Assembly: GCF_042648965.1 (NCBI RefSeq)
Contig: NZ_JBHRYJ010000001.1
Span: forward strand, 744,001-808,000
Direction: 5' to 3'
From: Ferrovibrio xuzhouensis
GTDB lineage: Bacteria; Pseudomonadota; Alphaproteobacteria; Ferrovibrionales; Ferrovibrionaceae
Length of the DNA stretch: 64,000 nt
The position numbers and the translations under genes are program-made. The stretch's first letter is position 1; every line of letters begins with the position of its first letter. Under the pieces are notes generated by a model. It saw only the letters and a list, made by a program, of their open reading frames with translations. It was not told where the DNA came from and did no database searches. Positions 55,861-62,755 of this stretch are shown here, one piece after another.

Positions 55861-56183
55861 CAGGTCGCCGGCGTCTTTTTCCCAGCCGCGGCGAAGTCCC
55901 GCAATTCCTGCGGCAGCAAAGGGAGGGCGGCTTTCATGACCTCCGTCGTCTGCGTCAGCGGCAGTTTCCACGCAAACGACGGCGGGATGGCCAGCAGGTT
56001 GGCGATGAAGATGGTGACGGCGTCGGTCTTCAGTGCGAACTCGACCTTCATGGTGTTGGCATCGACCGTCATCGGCATTTCGATGCCGCGGAACAAGGCC
56101 AAGGTGGCCTCGTCCGGGAGGGTGAAATCCTTGACCGGACCGGTCGGGGTCTCGATGGGCTTGGAGAGGGACAGGGTGGCCAT
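55860..56183 (-). CDS. Tail assembly chaperone (Mu gp41-like)
   Basis: A 107-residue protein of the phage tail assembly (gp41/gpE) family: IETPTGPVKDFTLPDEATLALFRGI, VEFALKTDAVTIFIANLLAIP. It would coat the tape measure before tube assembly. It lies between tube and tape measure genes, the conserved place. Ends GKKTPAT within the possible slippery sequence. Confidence 0.8.
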   Translation of the reverse strand: MATLSLSKPIETPTGPVKDFTLPDEATLALFRGIEMPMTVDANTMKVEFALKTDAVTIFIANLLAIPPSFAWKLPLTQTTEVMKAALPLLPQELRDFAAAGKKTPAT

Positions 56184-56187
56184 AGCG

Positions 56188-56547
56188 TCAGTTCCGCGTC
56201 ATCACGCCGACGAAGGTGACGGGGATCGAGCCTTCCGCCGCATCCACCTCGTATTCGCCCGACTGATAGGCATTGCTGAGCAGGTAGGACTGGCCGTTGA
56301 CCAGTTCGAAGGTCAAGGTCACGCCCTTCAGGTCGTTCAGATTCATCGGGTCGAGGTCGGCGGTATGCTGCAGTTCGCAGTCGACCTGCTGCACCACCGG
56401 CTTCTCGGTGTAGTTCGGCGTGCCCGACAGGCCGACCTTCGGTTCGCGCGAGACCTTGGCCGGCTTGAAGGTGAACTTGCCGCCGACGGAATACTGGGCG
56501 CCGTCGATCTTGAAATAGACGGTGCCGCCAATCGGGCCAGTCTGCAT
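56188..56547 (-). CDS. Tail tube protein (Mu M/gp40 type)
   Basis: A 119-residue tube subunit: GGTVYFKIDGAQYSVGGKFTFKPAKVSREPKVGLSG in pieces is the family start, with VDCELQHTADLDPMNLNDLKG and a strand-rich end. Directly after the sheath gene, preceded by a strong hairpin at 56581-56601. Confidence 0.9.
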   Translation of the reverse strand: MQTGPIGGTVYFKIDGAQYSVGGKFTFKPAKVSREPKVGLSGTPNYTEKPVVQQVDCELQHTADLDPMNLNDLKGVTLTFELVNGQSYLLSNAYQSGEYEVDAAEGSIPVTFVGVMTRN

Positions 56548-56580
56548 GGGGATATCCTTCTGCGAAAGCGGGAGGGGTCA

Positions 56581-56601
56581 GCCGGCGGCCGGGCCGCCGG
56601 C
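56581..56601 (-). other. Hairpin between sheath and tube genes
   Basis: Perfect 9-bp stem GCCGGCGGC-CGG-GCCGCCGGC, 15 bases past the sheath stop, no T run. Probably an mRNA stability or processing structure. Confidence 0.6.
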
Positions 56602-56615
56602 ATATCTGGGGGAGA

Positions 56616-58115
56616 TCAGGCGGCCTGCGCCGCCGGGTACTGCTGGCGGAACTGCACCAGCAGGGCGACGATGTTGAGTTCGTTGACCAGGTCGGGCGCG
56701 AACAGCACGTCGAGGCGGCTGGGATCGTTCTGGTTGATCTCGACGATCAGGTTGGCCGTGAAGGCCGCCAGGTTCTCGACCAGACCGAGGCCGATCAGTT
56801 CGACATAGGCGGCGATCAGTTCGGCGCGGATCACCTTCGGGGTGACGACGGCATCGCCGGCGCCGAACGCCGTTCCGTCGGCGGCCAGCTTGTGGCGACC
56901 GAACTTCTGGGTGATGCGCTGGCGCAGGAAACGGACAATATAGGCCAGGTTGGCGACCGTCGTCACGTTGAGGAACGACGGGTCGGTCTGGTCGTAGGCG
57001 TTCTTCTGGTAGGTGGTGATCACCCGTTCGAGGCGGACATAGCCGCCCGAGACCATCAGGGTGGCGATGCCACCATAGGCGAGGATATTGCGCTCCTGCA
57101 GGGTGAAGCGGCTGCCCGACGGCGGCTGCAGCACGCCAGTCAGCGGCAGGGTCTGCAGCGGCCGGGCCGGGTCGATATTCAGCGACCGGGCCGCCACGGC
57201 GGTGGCGCTGGCGGCGATCTCGTAGCCCGGAGTCGGCGTGTTGTAGAAGCCGAAGATGGTGGCATGCGGGTCGTTGCGGCCCGTGCCGAGCGTGACGAGG
57301 CTGGCGTGGCTGGCGACCTTGGCCGCGAAGACGTGGCCATAGATCATGCGCAGCGGCGACCAGCGGCCGGTGGCATCGTTCATTTCCGCCTTCAGCGCAT
57401 CGAGCGAGGCGGCATCGGTCCAGGGAACCGCGATGTAGTCGTAGGGTTCGTCCCCCATGGCGGCGATGGCGGCGGTCAGATCCGGGTTGCCGGCGCCGGC
57501 GACGCCGTCGGCAATCACCACCGTCACGCCGGCCGGCAGCACCTCGCCGCCGGACTGGCCGAGATAGGCCACCCGCACGTCGAGGTCGTTGCCGACCAGG
57601 CCCTTGTGCCGCGCGGTCAGCGTGACCACTTCGGCGGCGGCCACCGCGGTATAGGGCTGGTCGGGCGCAGCATTGACCGCCGCGGCAATCGCCGTGGCGA
57701 TATCGGCATCGGTGTCCGCCGCGGCGACACCGACCTGCAGGCGCTGGCCCGCCAGATAGAGCGGGATGACGCCGGCCGCCGTGGCCGGGCCGCCGATGGT
57801 CAGGGTCTTGGTGGCGGCAACGCCGGCGCCGAGGTCGTCGACCGGGATGCACCAGAGTTCGCCGAAATCGTCGTTGGCGCGATAAGCCGCAACCATCCGC
57901 TGCAGCATCGAGCCGCGGCCGAAATAGGCAATCGCCTGGTCATTGCTGGTCACCAGGACCGGCACGTCGGCCGGCGCCGTACCGGCCGGCAGCTTCTGGC
58001 CGATGATCAGGGCGCGGTTGTTGTTGACGAAATAGCTGGCCTGGCTGTTGTCGATCTCGGCATAGAACAGCGGGATGCGGAGATTCGGCGGCAGGGTATT
58101 GAAGGGAAGCGGCAT
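56616..58115 (-). CDS. Contractile tail sheath protein (Mu gpL-like)
   Basis: A 499-residue sheath subunit. Family marks: NTLPPNLRIPLFYAEIDNSQA, RALIIGQKLPAGTAPADVPVLV, FGRGSMLQRMVAAYRAND, GEPYDYIAVPWTDAASL-like region, RMIYGHVFAAK and the C-terminal domain LEKNAYDQTDPSFL-like with ITTYQKNAYDQTD. It makes this a myovirus. Contains copy 5 of the 15-bp motif. Confidence 0.93.
   Translation of the reverse strand: MPLPFNTLPPNLRIPLFYAEIDNSQASYFVNNNRALIIGQKLPAGTAPADVPVLVTSNDQAIAYFGRGSMLQRMVAAYRANDDFGELWCIPVDDLGAGVAATKTLTIGGPATAAGVIPLYLAGQRLQVGVAAADTDADIATAIAAAVNAAPDQPYTAVAAAEVVTLTARHKGLVGNDLDVRVAYLGQSGGEVLPAGVTVVIADGVAGAGNPDLTAAIAAMGDEPYDYIAVPWTDAASLDALKAEMNDATGRWSPLRMIYGHVFAAKVASHASLVTLGTGRNDPHATIFGFYNTPTPGYEIAASATAVAARSLNIDPARPLQTLPLTGVLQPPSGSRFTLQERNILAYGGIATLMVSGGYVRLERVITTYQKNAYDQTDPSFLNVTTVANLAYIVRFLRQRITQKFGRHKLAADGTAFGAGDAVVTPKVIRAELIAAYVELIGLGLVENLAAFTANLIVEINQNDPSRLDVLFAPDLVNELNIVALLVQFRQQYPAAQAA
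56864..56878 (-). repeat. Dispersed prophage 15-mer, copy 5
   Basis: Minus strand CGGAACGGCGTTCGG, exact; inside the sheath gene, reading Gly-Thr-Ala-Phe-Gly. Confidence 0.85.
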
Positions 58116-58148
58116 CGGAGGTCCCTTTCCGGGCAGAGGGCGGGAGGG

Positions 58149-58352
58149 TTACTTGGCGGCCGGCGATTTGCCGGCGGGCGGCTTGACCGGGGCAGCGGAT
58201 GACTGCGGGGCACCGCCGGCGGTCACGTCCTTGTCGATCAGACGGCGATGCCAGTAGCTGGCGTCGCCGACGACGGTCTTGCCCTCGGCCGGCAAGGCCT
58301 TGTGGGTTGCGGGGTCGATGACGATCAGACCGGGTTTCGGAATCAGGAACAT
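58149..58352 (-). CDS. DUF2635 protein (Mu gp38-like)
   Basis: A 67-residue protein: MFLIPKPGLIVIDPATHKALPAEG and SYWHRRLIDKDV, the DUF2635 pattern. Always just before the sheath in Mu-type tails. The tail is Ala/Pro/Lys-rich. Function unknown. Confidence 0.8.
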   Translation of the reverse strand: MFLIPKPGLIVIDPATHKALPAEGKTVVGDASYWHRRLIDKDVTAGGAPQSSAAPVKPPAGKSPAAK

Positions 58353-58381
58353 GGCGGGTCTCCGGGGCGCGGCAGGTGCGG

Positions 58382-58945
58382 TCAGGGGTCGACGGTGATC
58401 TTGGCGAAGGGGCTGAGTTGCCAGTCTTCGGGTGGAAACGGCAGGTTGGGATCGCGGGGCTCGACAGGCTTCACGGCCAGGTCGACGCCGGCAAACGTCT
58501 GGTCGAGGGCCGGCGGGAAGGTCGTATTGAACTGGACCGAAAGAGAGAGCTGGGCGCCGATGTAGATATCGTCGCCCTTGCCGTCGACCTTGTAGCTGGT
58601 GGTGATGCCGTCGACGCGGCGCAGTTTGCAGGCCGTCCGCCAGGTCGGATCGCACAGCACGGCGGCCTCGATCTGGTCGATCAGATCGTCCATGTCGTCT
58701 TCGCAGTCGGCGCCGGCGGCCTTGACATAGACCTCGATGGCCAGGGTGCAGGTATCGAGGAACGACGGCTGGGTCTGGGCGCCCTGCGACTGGGCATCGC
58801 TATGCAGGGTGTAGACGCAGATCGCCGGCATGGCCGATGCTTTCAGCGGCAGCAGCCGGCCAGGGAAAACACTGTCGGCCAGGCCGGCAATGTTGCGCAG
58901 GCGCGAGACGGTCTCGGCACGCAGGGTCTTGCGGGGATGCGGCAT
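58382..58945 (-). CDS. Mu gp37-like tail completion protein (DUF1834)
   Basis: A 187-residue protein with the gp37 pattern: helical start (RKTLRAETVSRLRNIAGLADSVFPGR), AICVYTLHSD, then SFLDTCTLAIEVYVKAAGADCEDDMDDLIDQIEAAV in pieces. Thought to end or terminate the tail. The 15-bp phage motif (copy 6) fills the space directly before its ATG. Confidence 0.8.
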   Translation of the reverse strand: MPHPRKTLRAETVSRLRNIAGLADSVFPGRLLPLKASAMPAICVYTLHSDAQSQGAQTQPSFLDTCTLAIEVYVKAAGADCEDDMDDLIDQIEAAVLCDPTWRTACKLRRVDGITTSYKVDGKGDDIYIGAQLSLSVQFNTTFPPALDQTFAGVDLAVKPVEPRDPNLPFPPEDWQLSPFAKITVDP

Positions 58946-58960
58946 CGGAACGGCGTTCGG
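58946..58960 (+). repeat. Dispersed prophage 15-mer, copy 6, on the gp37 leader
   Basis: CGGAACGGCGTTCGG, exact; directly upstream of the gp37 ATG (58945) and three bases past the stop of the previous gene, where a Shine-Dalgarno would be. Confidence 0.85.
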
Positions 58961-58963
58961 CGC

Positions 58964-59320
58964 TTACAGCTTGTGCAAGGGCAGCTTGGCCCCGCCGCGG
59001 CCGTCGGCCAGCACATCGGCGACCTTGTAGTCGCCGAGCGGCGCCGGATTCGGATCTGCGGCAGACGGCAGGAACGTAATGGTGCAGGTGTCGCCCTGCG
59101 CCGGCGCCACCGCCATGCCGGCCAGACTGACCGACAGGACCGGGTTGCTGTGCGAGACCTCGACCTCGCCGCCCAGATCGGTGATCTGCGCGGCATCGTC
59201 GAAGATCGCCTCGAACGGGAACGGCGCGCCGGCGGCGGGACGATAGGCAACCGCGACGTTGCGGAAATCCGCAATCGCCTGCGCGTAGTAATCCGCCACC
59301 ATGTCCCGCCAGCCGGCCAT
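58964..59320 (-). CDS. Head-tail joining protein (lambda gpFII-like)
   Basis: A 118-residue protein with FII/head-tail connector traits: MVADYYAQAIADFRNVAVAYRP, FDDAAQITDLGGEVEVSHSNPVLSV, then short strands ending GRGGAKLPLHKL. The place between capsid and tail genes fits. Family assignment moderate. Confidence 0.72.
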   Translation of the reverse strand: MAGWRDMVADYYAQAIADFRNVAVAYRPAAGAPFPFEAIFDDAAQITDLGGEVEVSHSNPVLSVSLAGMAVAPAQGDTCTITFLPSAADPNPAPLGDYKVADVLADGRGGAKLPLHKL

Positions 59321-59326
59321 GACGGA

Positions 59327-59521
59327 TCAGGCCGCGCCGTCGCCGTCTTCCTGCACCTTCTGCGGCACCACCGGGGTGGCGTGGCCACGCGTCAGGTAGT
59401 CGCCGATCTCGTCGGCATCGCCCTTGAAGATGGTGCCGCGCGGGATGACTTCATCCTTGCCGTTGCGCTTGCGGTGGATGGTGACCGCCGCAACGGCGGA
59501 GGTGTTCGGCTTGGCTGCCAT
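59327..59521 (-). CDS. Small phage head-region protein
   Basis: A 64-residue protein (MAAKPNTSAVAAVTIHRKRNG; RGTIFKGDADEIGDYLTRGHATPV). Beta-type, basic start. Placed between capsid and FII-like genes, so perhaps a head-completion part. No family known to me. Confidence 0.6.
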   Translation of the reverse strand: MAAKPNTSAVAAVTIHRKRNGKDEVIPRGTIFKGDADEIGDYLTRGHATPVVPQKVQEDGDGAA

Positions 59522-59556
59522 GGTCAGTCCTCTGGGTTGTCGGGAATGGAAGCGGG

Positions 59557-59633
59557 CCCGCCAGGCGGAAACGGCCGGGACCGGAACCGGCAGCCGCCGC
59601 CTGGCGGGTTGGTCAGGCTGGCTGCAACCAGCC
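59557..59633 (-). other. Hairpins downstream of the capsid gene
   Basis: Two structures in the 139-base gap: GGCTGG-CTGCAA-CCAGCC (59616-59633) and a perfect 12-bp inverted repeat CCCGCCAGGCGG (59557-59568) / CCGCCTGGCGGG (59597-59608). No T run follows, so attenuation or mRNA stabilisation is more likely than termination. Confidence 0.6.
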
Positions 59634-59660
59634 GGACCGGCGCGACGGGCGGGCGCCGCG

Positions 59661-60719
59661 TTACTTGACGGTGACGCAGATGCTGGCGTTCGGGCGGTAG
59701 GGGAAGACCAGCGGCGCCGACTGCAGCAGAATCCACCGCACCGAAGGGTCATTCTCCAGCCACGACTTGACGAAGTAGCGATCCGCCTTGAAGGCGGCCT
59801 CTTCGTCCATGATGGCGCCATAGGCGCGGGTGCCTTCGAGGCCGCCAGCGCCGGAGCCATCCGCACCAGTGGCGCCCATGATCACGGTGAAGTCCGGCAG
59901 CACATTCTGCTGCGCGCCCGCATCGTCGATATAGGGCTCGTTGTAGACCCAGATTTCGAGATCGCCGAGCATGCCGACGAAGCGCGCCGCCGCCTCGCCA
60001 CGGGCGCGGGTGACCGGGCCATCGACGAGCTGGGTCTGGCCGCGATAGGCATCGCGGTCCAGCATGCGCTGGAACTTGTCATCGGCACGGGCGAGGGCAT
60101 AGGCCTTGGGGTCCATGGTGACCACACGGGCCGCCGTGCCGGACTTGTCGAGGATCAGCGACGCCCAGGTTTCAAGGTTGTCGACCGGGGAGATACCGGC
60201 ATCGCCCCACTTGGAGCCGGCACCGAGCGCGATGGTCAGGCCGGCATCGCGCTTGAAATCGAGGACCTTGGCCGGATAGCCATCGCCGGAGACGGTGACC
60301 TGGCCGAGGCGCAGCACCTCGGACGCCATCACGGTCTCGCGCCGGGTCAGCATGCGAAGCTGGTCGTCGAGGGTCTGGGCGATCAGCATTTCGCGGCGCT
60401 GTTCCGGCGTCAGGTTGCCAGCGATCTGTTCGCCCATCACCCGCTTCAGCGCCATGCGGGTATTGAACTCGCGCTTGTCCTTCACATAGGCCGGCTTGAA
60501 GGTCATGGTCTCGAAGCCCTCATGCTTCACCACCTTGCCGGCGACGGTCGGATGCACGAAGGGGGTGATGCGCGGCTTCGACTGGTCAATGTCGAAGGCG
60601 ATCTCTTCCTTGTCCGGGTTGGTCTGAACGAAGGGGAAATAGGTGCGCAGCAGGAAGGTCGAGGGATCGTAGAGCGCCTGCACCACGCGGGTCAGGAAGG
60701 TCGTGTTGAAATAGTCCAT
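59661..60719 (-). CDS. Major capsid protein (lambda gpE family)
   Basis: A 352-residue HK97-fold capsid protein of the E family. Pattern: LLRTYFPFVQTNPDKEEIAFDI, GFETMTFKPAYVKDKREF, LLTPEQRREMLIAQTLDDQL-like region, FGRDAGLTIAL-type stretch, then LDIWVYN-type segment LGDLEIWVYNEPYID. ATG at 60719 has GGAGG five bases upstream. Follows decoration protein D, as in lambda. Confidence 0.9.
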   Translation of the reverse strand: MDYFNTTFLTRVVQALYDPSTFLLRTYFPFVQTNPDKEEIAFDIDQSKPRITPFVHPTVAGKVVKHEGFETMTFKPAYVKDKREFNTRMALKRVMGEQIAGNLTPEQRREMLIAQTLDDQLRMLTRRETVMASEVLRLGQVTVSGDGYPAKVLDFKRDAGLTIALGAGSKWGDAGISPVDNLETWASLILDKSGTAARVVTMDPKAYALARADDKFQRMLDRDAYRGQTQLVDGPVTRARGEAAARFVGMLGDLEIWVYNEPYIDDAGAQQNVLPDFTVIMGATGADGSGAGGLEGTRAYGAIMDEEAAFKADRYFVKSWLENDPSVRWILLQSAPLVFPYRPNASICVTVK

Positions 60720-60777
60720 GGAGTCCTCCGGGGGTCGGGATGGTGCCGGCACACCACACGGGCCGGCGAAGGAAATG

Positions 60778-60799
60778 GCTGCCGGCCGGGGCCGGCAGC
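60778..60799 (-). other. Hairpin between D and capsid genes
   Basis: Perfect 10-base arms GCTGCCGGCC / GGCCGGCAGC around GG, 21 bases past the gpD stop, without a T run. Confidence 0.55.
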
Positions 60800-60819
60800 G
60801 GGGTCAGGAACGGCGACGG

Positions 60820-61179
60820 TCAGATATGCAGACCGAGGGTGCGCAGGCCGTCGCGCGAACTGTCGGCGGTGAGGCCGGCGCCGAAGGTCAGCGCATCGGG
60901 CAGGAAATGGCCGGTCACGAAGACCAGGCATTCCACGTCGGCCGCCGAGGCATCGGCATCCTCGGCCAGCGCAAAGCGCGGCACCTCGGAGCCATCGCCG
61001 GCCGCCGCAGCGGCCAGTTTCAGCTTACCGGTGGCGGTGATCGCGCCCAGCATATCGCCGCGGCGGCGGGCGGCGCCGCCGGTGAGGGTGAGCTTGCGGT
61101 AGATGCGGGGGAAGTCGCTGGCAAACAGGTTCTCCTGAACCAGCGTGCCCTGCGAAGTGAAACCGTCAGCAGTCGGCAT
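60820..61179 (-). CDS. Head decoration protein (lambda gpD family)
   Basis: A 119-residue D protein that trims and stabilises the expanded capsid. It shows GTLVQENLFASDFPRIYRKLTL, ARRRGDMLG and the TCLVF-like VECLVFVTGHF with FGAGL. Right length. Between scaffold-like and capsid genes, as expected. Confidence 0.87.
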   Translation of the reverse strand: MPTADGFTSQGTLVQENLFASDFPRIYRKLTLTGGAARRRGDMLGAITATGKLKLAAAAAGDGSEVPRFALAEDADASAADVECLVFVTGHFLPDALTFGAGLTADSSRDGLRTLGLHI

Positions 61180-61244
61180 TTTGTGTCTCCTGGGTTTACG
61201 TGAAGATCAGGCCACGGCAGTCGTGGCGTTGACAGGGCAGCGGT

Positions 61245-61823
61245 TCAGCGGCGACCGCCGGCGTAAGCGGCGATCCGCTGCACCGCGGCGGCTTCGCTGT
61301 CGGTGGCGCCGCCACCGGCACTGGCGCCGACCTTGGGCGTCCCGAGGCCCGCCATGGCGATGCCGAGCGCGCCCTTGGCCGTGCCCTTCGGGGCCGCCGC
61401 GAGGGCAGCAATGGCCGCCTTGGCCGACAGGCCGGTGCCGAAGGCGAAGTGCTGGGCCAGGCTCTCGCGGCCTGCGGCGGCCTCATGGGTGAGGATCGAC
61501 CTGATGCGGGTCCGCTCGGCGGCTGCCGCCTTGGCTTTCGGCTTGTCGGCGTCGTCATCCTCATCCTCGGCCGCATCTTCGGCATCCTCGCCGTCGTCGT
61601 CTTCGGCTGCGGCGTCCTGGTCCTTGTCGTCGCCTTCGGCCGCCGTGCCGTCGGTCTGGTCCTTGTCATCGCCTTCGGCCGCCGTGCCGTCGGTCTGGTT
61701 CTTGTCGTCGTCCTTGTCTTCGGCGGCGGCAGCAGCGGCGCCGATCTTGCCGGCGGCCGGCTTGGTGGAGCGGGCGCCGCGGGCGCCGCGCAGATGGCCG
61801 GGACGGGGGCTGGGTGCGGGCAT
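61245..61823 (-). CDS. Scaffold-like acidic capsid assembly protein
   Basis: A 192-residue protein: a basic start, a strongly acidic low-complexity middle (about residues 34-95, Asp/Glu/Ala/Lys), and a C-terminal helical domain ERTRIRSILTHEAAAGRESL-AQHFAFGTGLSAKAAIAALAAAP. That domain is normally fused to the C-terminus of S49 prohead proteases, where the free form acts as scaffold (lambda Nu3-like). Here it is a separate gene right after the protease. The middle has a 13-residue tandem repeat. Confidence 0.7.
   Translation of the reverse strand: MPAPSPRPGHLRGARGARSTKPAAGKIGAAAAAAEDKDDDKNQTDGTAAEGDDKDQTDGTAAEGDDKDQDAAAEDDDGEDAEDAAEDEDDDADKPKAKAAAAERTRIRSILTHEAAAGRESLAQHFAFGTGLSAKAAIAALAAAPKGTAKGALGIAMAGLGTPKVGASAGGGATDSEAAAVQRIAAYAGGRR
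61617..61713 (-). repeat. 39-bp in-frame tandem repeat in the scaffold-like gene
   Basis: Copies at 61617-61655 and 61656-61694 (one base different) and a partial third from 61695; they encode repeated Thr-Asp-Gly-Thr-Ala-Ala-Glu-Gly-Asp-Asp-Lys-Asp/Asn-Gln. Confidence 0.9.
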
Positions 61824-61840
61824 GACGGTGTTCCTTTTCG

Positions 61841-62746
61841 TCAGGTCGGGGATTTCAGGGTGGCCAGCAGGGCCTCGAAGGCTTCGTCGGAAGCCTCGAC
61901 TTGATCGGCGAGACCGACATCGACGGCGGCCTGGCCCATGTACACCCGCGCCTCGGTGGCGCGGATCTTGTCTGCCGGGATGTCGCGGTTGCGGGCGACG
62001 GTCTCGACGAAGAGGTTCACGACGGTGTCGATCTCGGACTGGATGGAATCACGCACGTCGGCCGGCAGCGGCTGGTAGGGATTGCCGTCGACCTTGTGGG
62101 CGCCGCCAAAGATCAGGGTTACGCCGATGCCGTCCTCACTCAGGGCCTTCGACCAGTCGACATGCATGGTGCAGGCGCCGACCGAGCCGGCAAAGCCGGT
62201 GCGCGGCAGGCTGATTTCGTCGCAGGCCGAGGCGATGGCATAGGCGGCCGAACAGGCCATGTCGGTCAGGATGGCCCAGCAGGGCTTGATGCCACGGTTC
62301 TGGTAGATCAGGTCGACCAGGTCGAAGCAGCCGGAGACCTCGCCGCCCGGACTGTCGATATCGAAGGCGATGGCGCGCACGTCGCTGTCTTCGAGGGCAT
62401 TGAGATAGCTGGCGCGGATGCCGTCGTAACCGGTCATCCCCGACCACGGGCGCAGGGTGCCGAGCTTGTTGACCAGGGTGCCCTCGACGGGGATCACGGC
62501 GACGCCGTCGGTGACATCGTAGCCGCGGTATTCGCCGGGCAGGCCGAGGTCGTCGGACAGCAGGGCCTGGAACTCGCCGGCCTGCAGGGTCCGAACGCCG
62601 TTCGGGTCCATGATGTCGAGACGGGCGATGCCGAGACGGCTGGCCAGGGCGGCGACGATCAGTTCGGCCTTTTCCGGCCGGATCATCAGCGCGCGGTTGA
62701 ACAGCCGCTGGGCGATCAGCGGAAAGGCGGTCGGGACGTTTGGCAT
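61841..62746 (-). CDS. S49/ClpP-type prohead protease
   Basis: A 301-residue serine protease of the SppA/lambda C family. Crotonase-like core: VAVIPVEGTLVNKLG, AIAFDIDSPGGEVSGCFDL, nucleophile Ser in DMACSAAYAIASACDEI, GSVGACTMH and the lysine in GAHKVDGNPYQPLP. It cuts portal and scaffold during head maturation. The C-terminal scaffold domain is absent and is encoded by the next gene. Contains copy 7 of the 15-bp motif. Confidence 0.92.
   Translation of the reverse strand: MPNVPTAFPLIAQRLFNRALMIRPEKAELIVAALASRLGIARLDIMDPNGVRTLQAGEFQALLSDDLGLPGEYRGYDVTDGVAVIPVEGTLVNKLGTLRPWSGMTGYDGIRASYLNALEDSDVRAIAFDIDSPGGEVSGCFDLVDLIYQNRGIKPCWAILTDMACSAAYAIASACDEISLPRTGFAGSVGACTMHVDWSKALSEDGIGVTLIFGGAHKVDGNPYQPLPADVRDSIQSEIDTVVNLFVETVARNRDIPADKIRATEARVYMGQAAVDVGLADQVEASDEAFEALLATLKSPT
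62591..62605 (-). repeat. Dispersed prophage 15-mer, copy 7
   Basis: Minus strand CCGAACGGCGTTCGG, one change from consensus; inside the protease gene, reading Pro-Asn-Gly-Val-Arg. Confidence 0.8.
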
Positions 62747-62755
62747 GGCGTGGCC

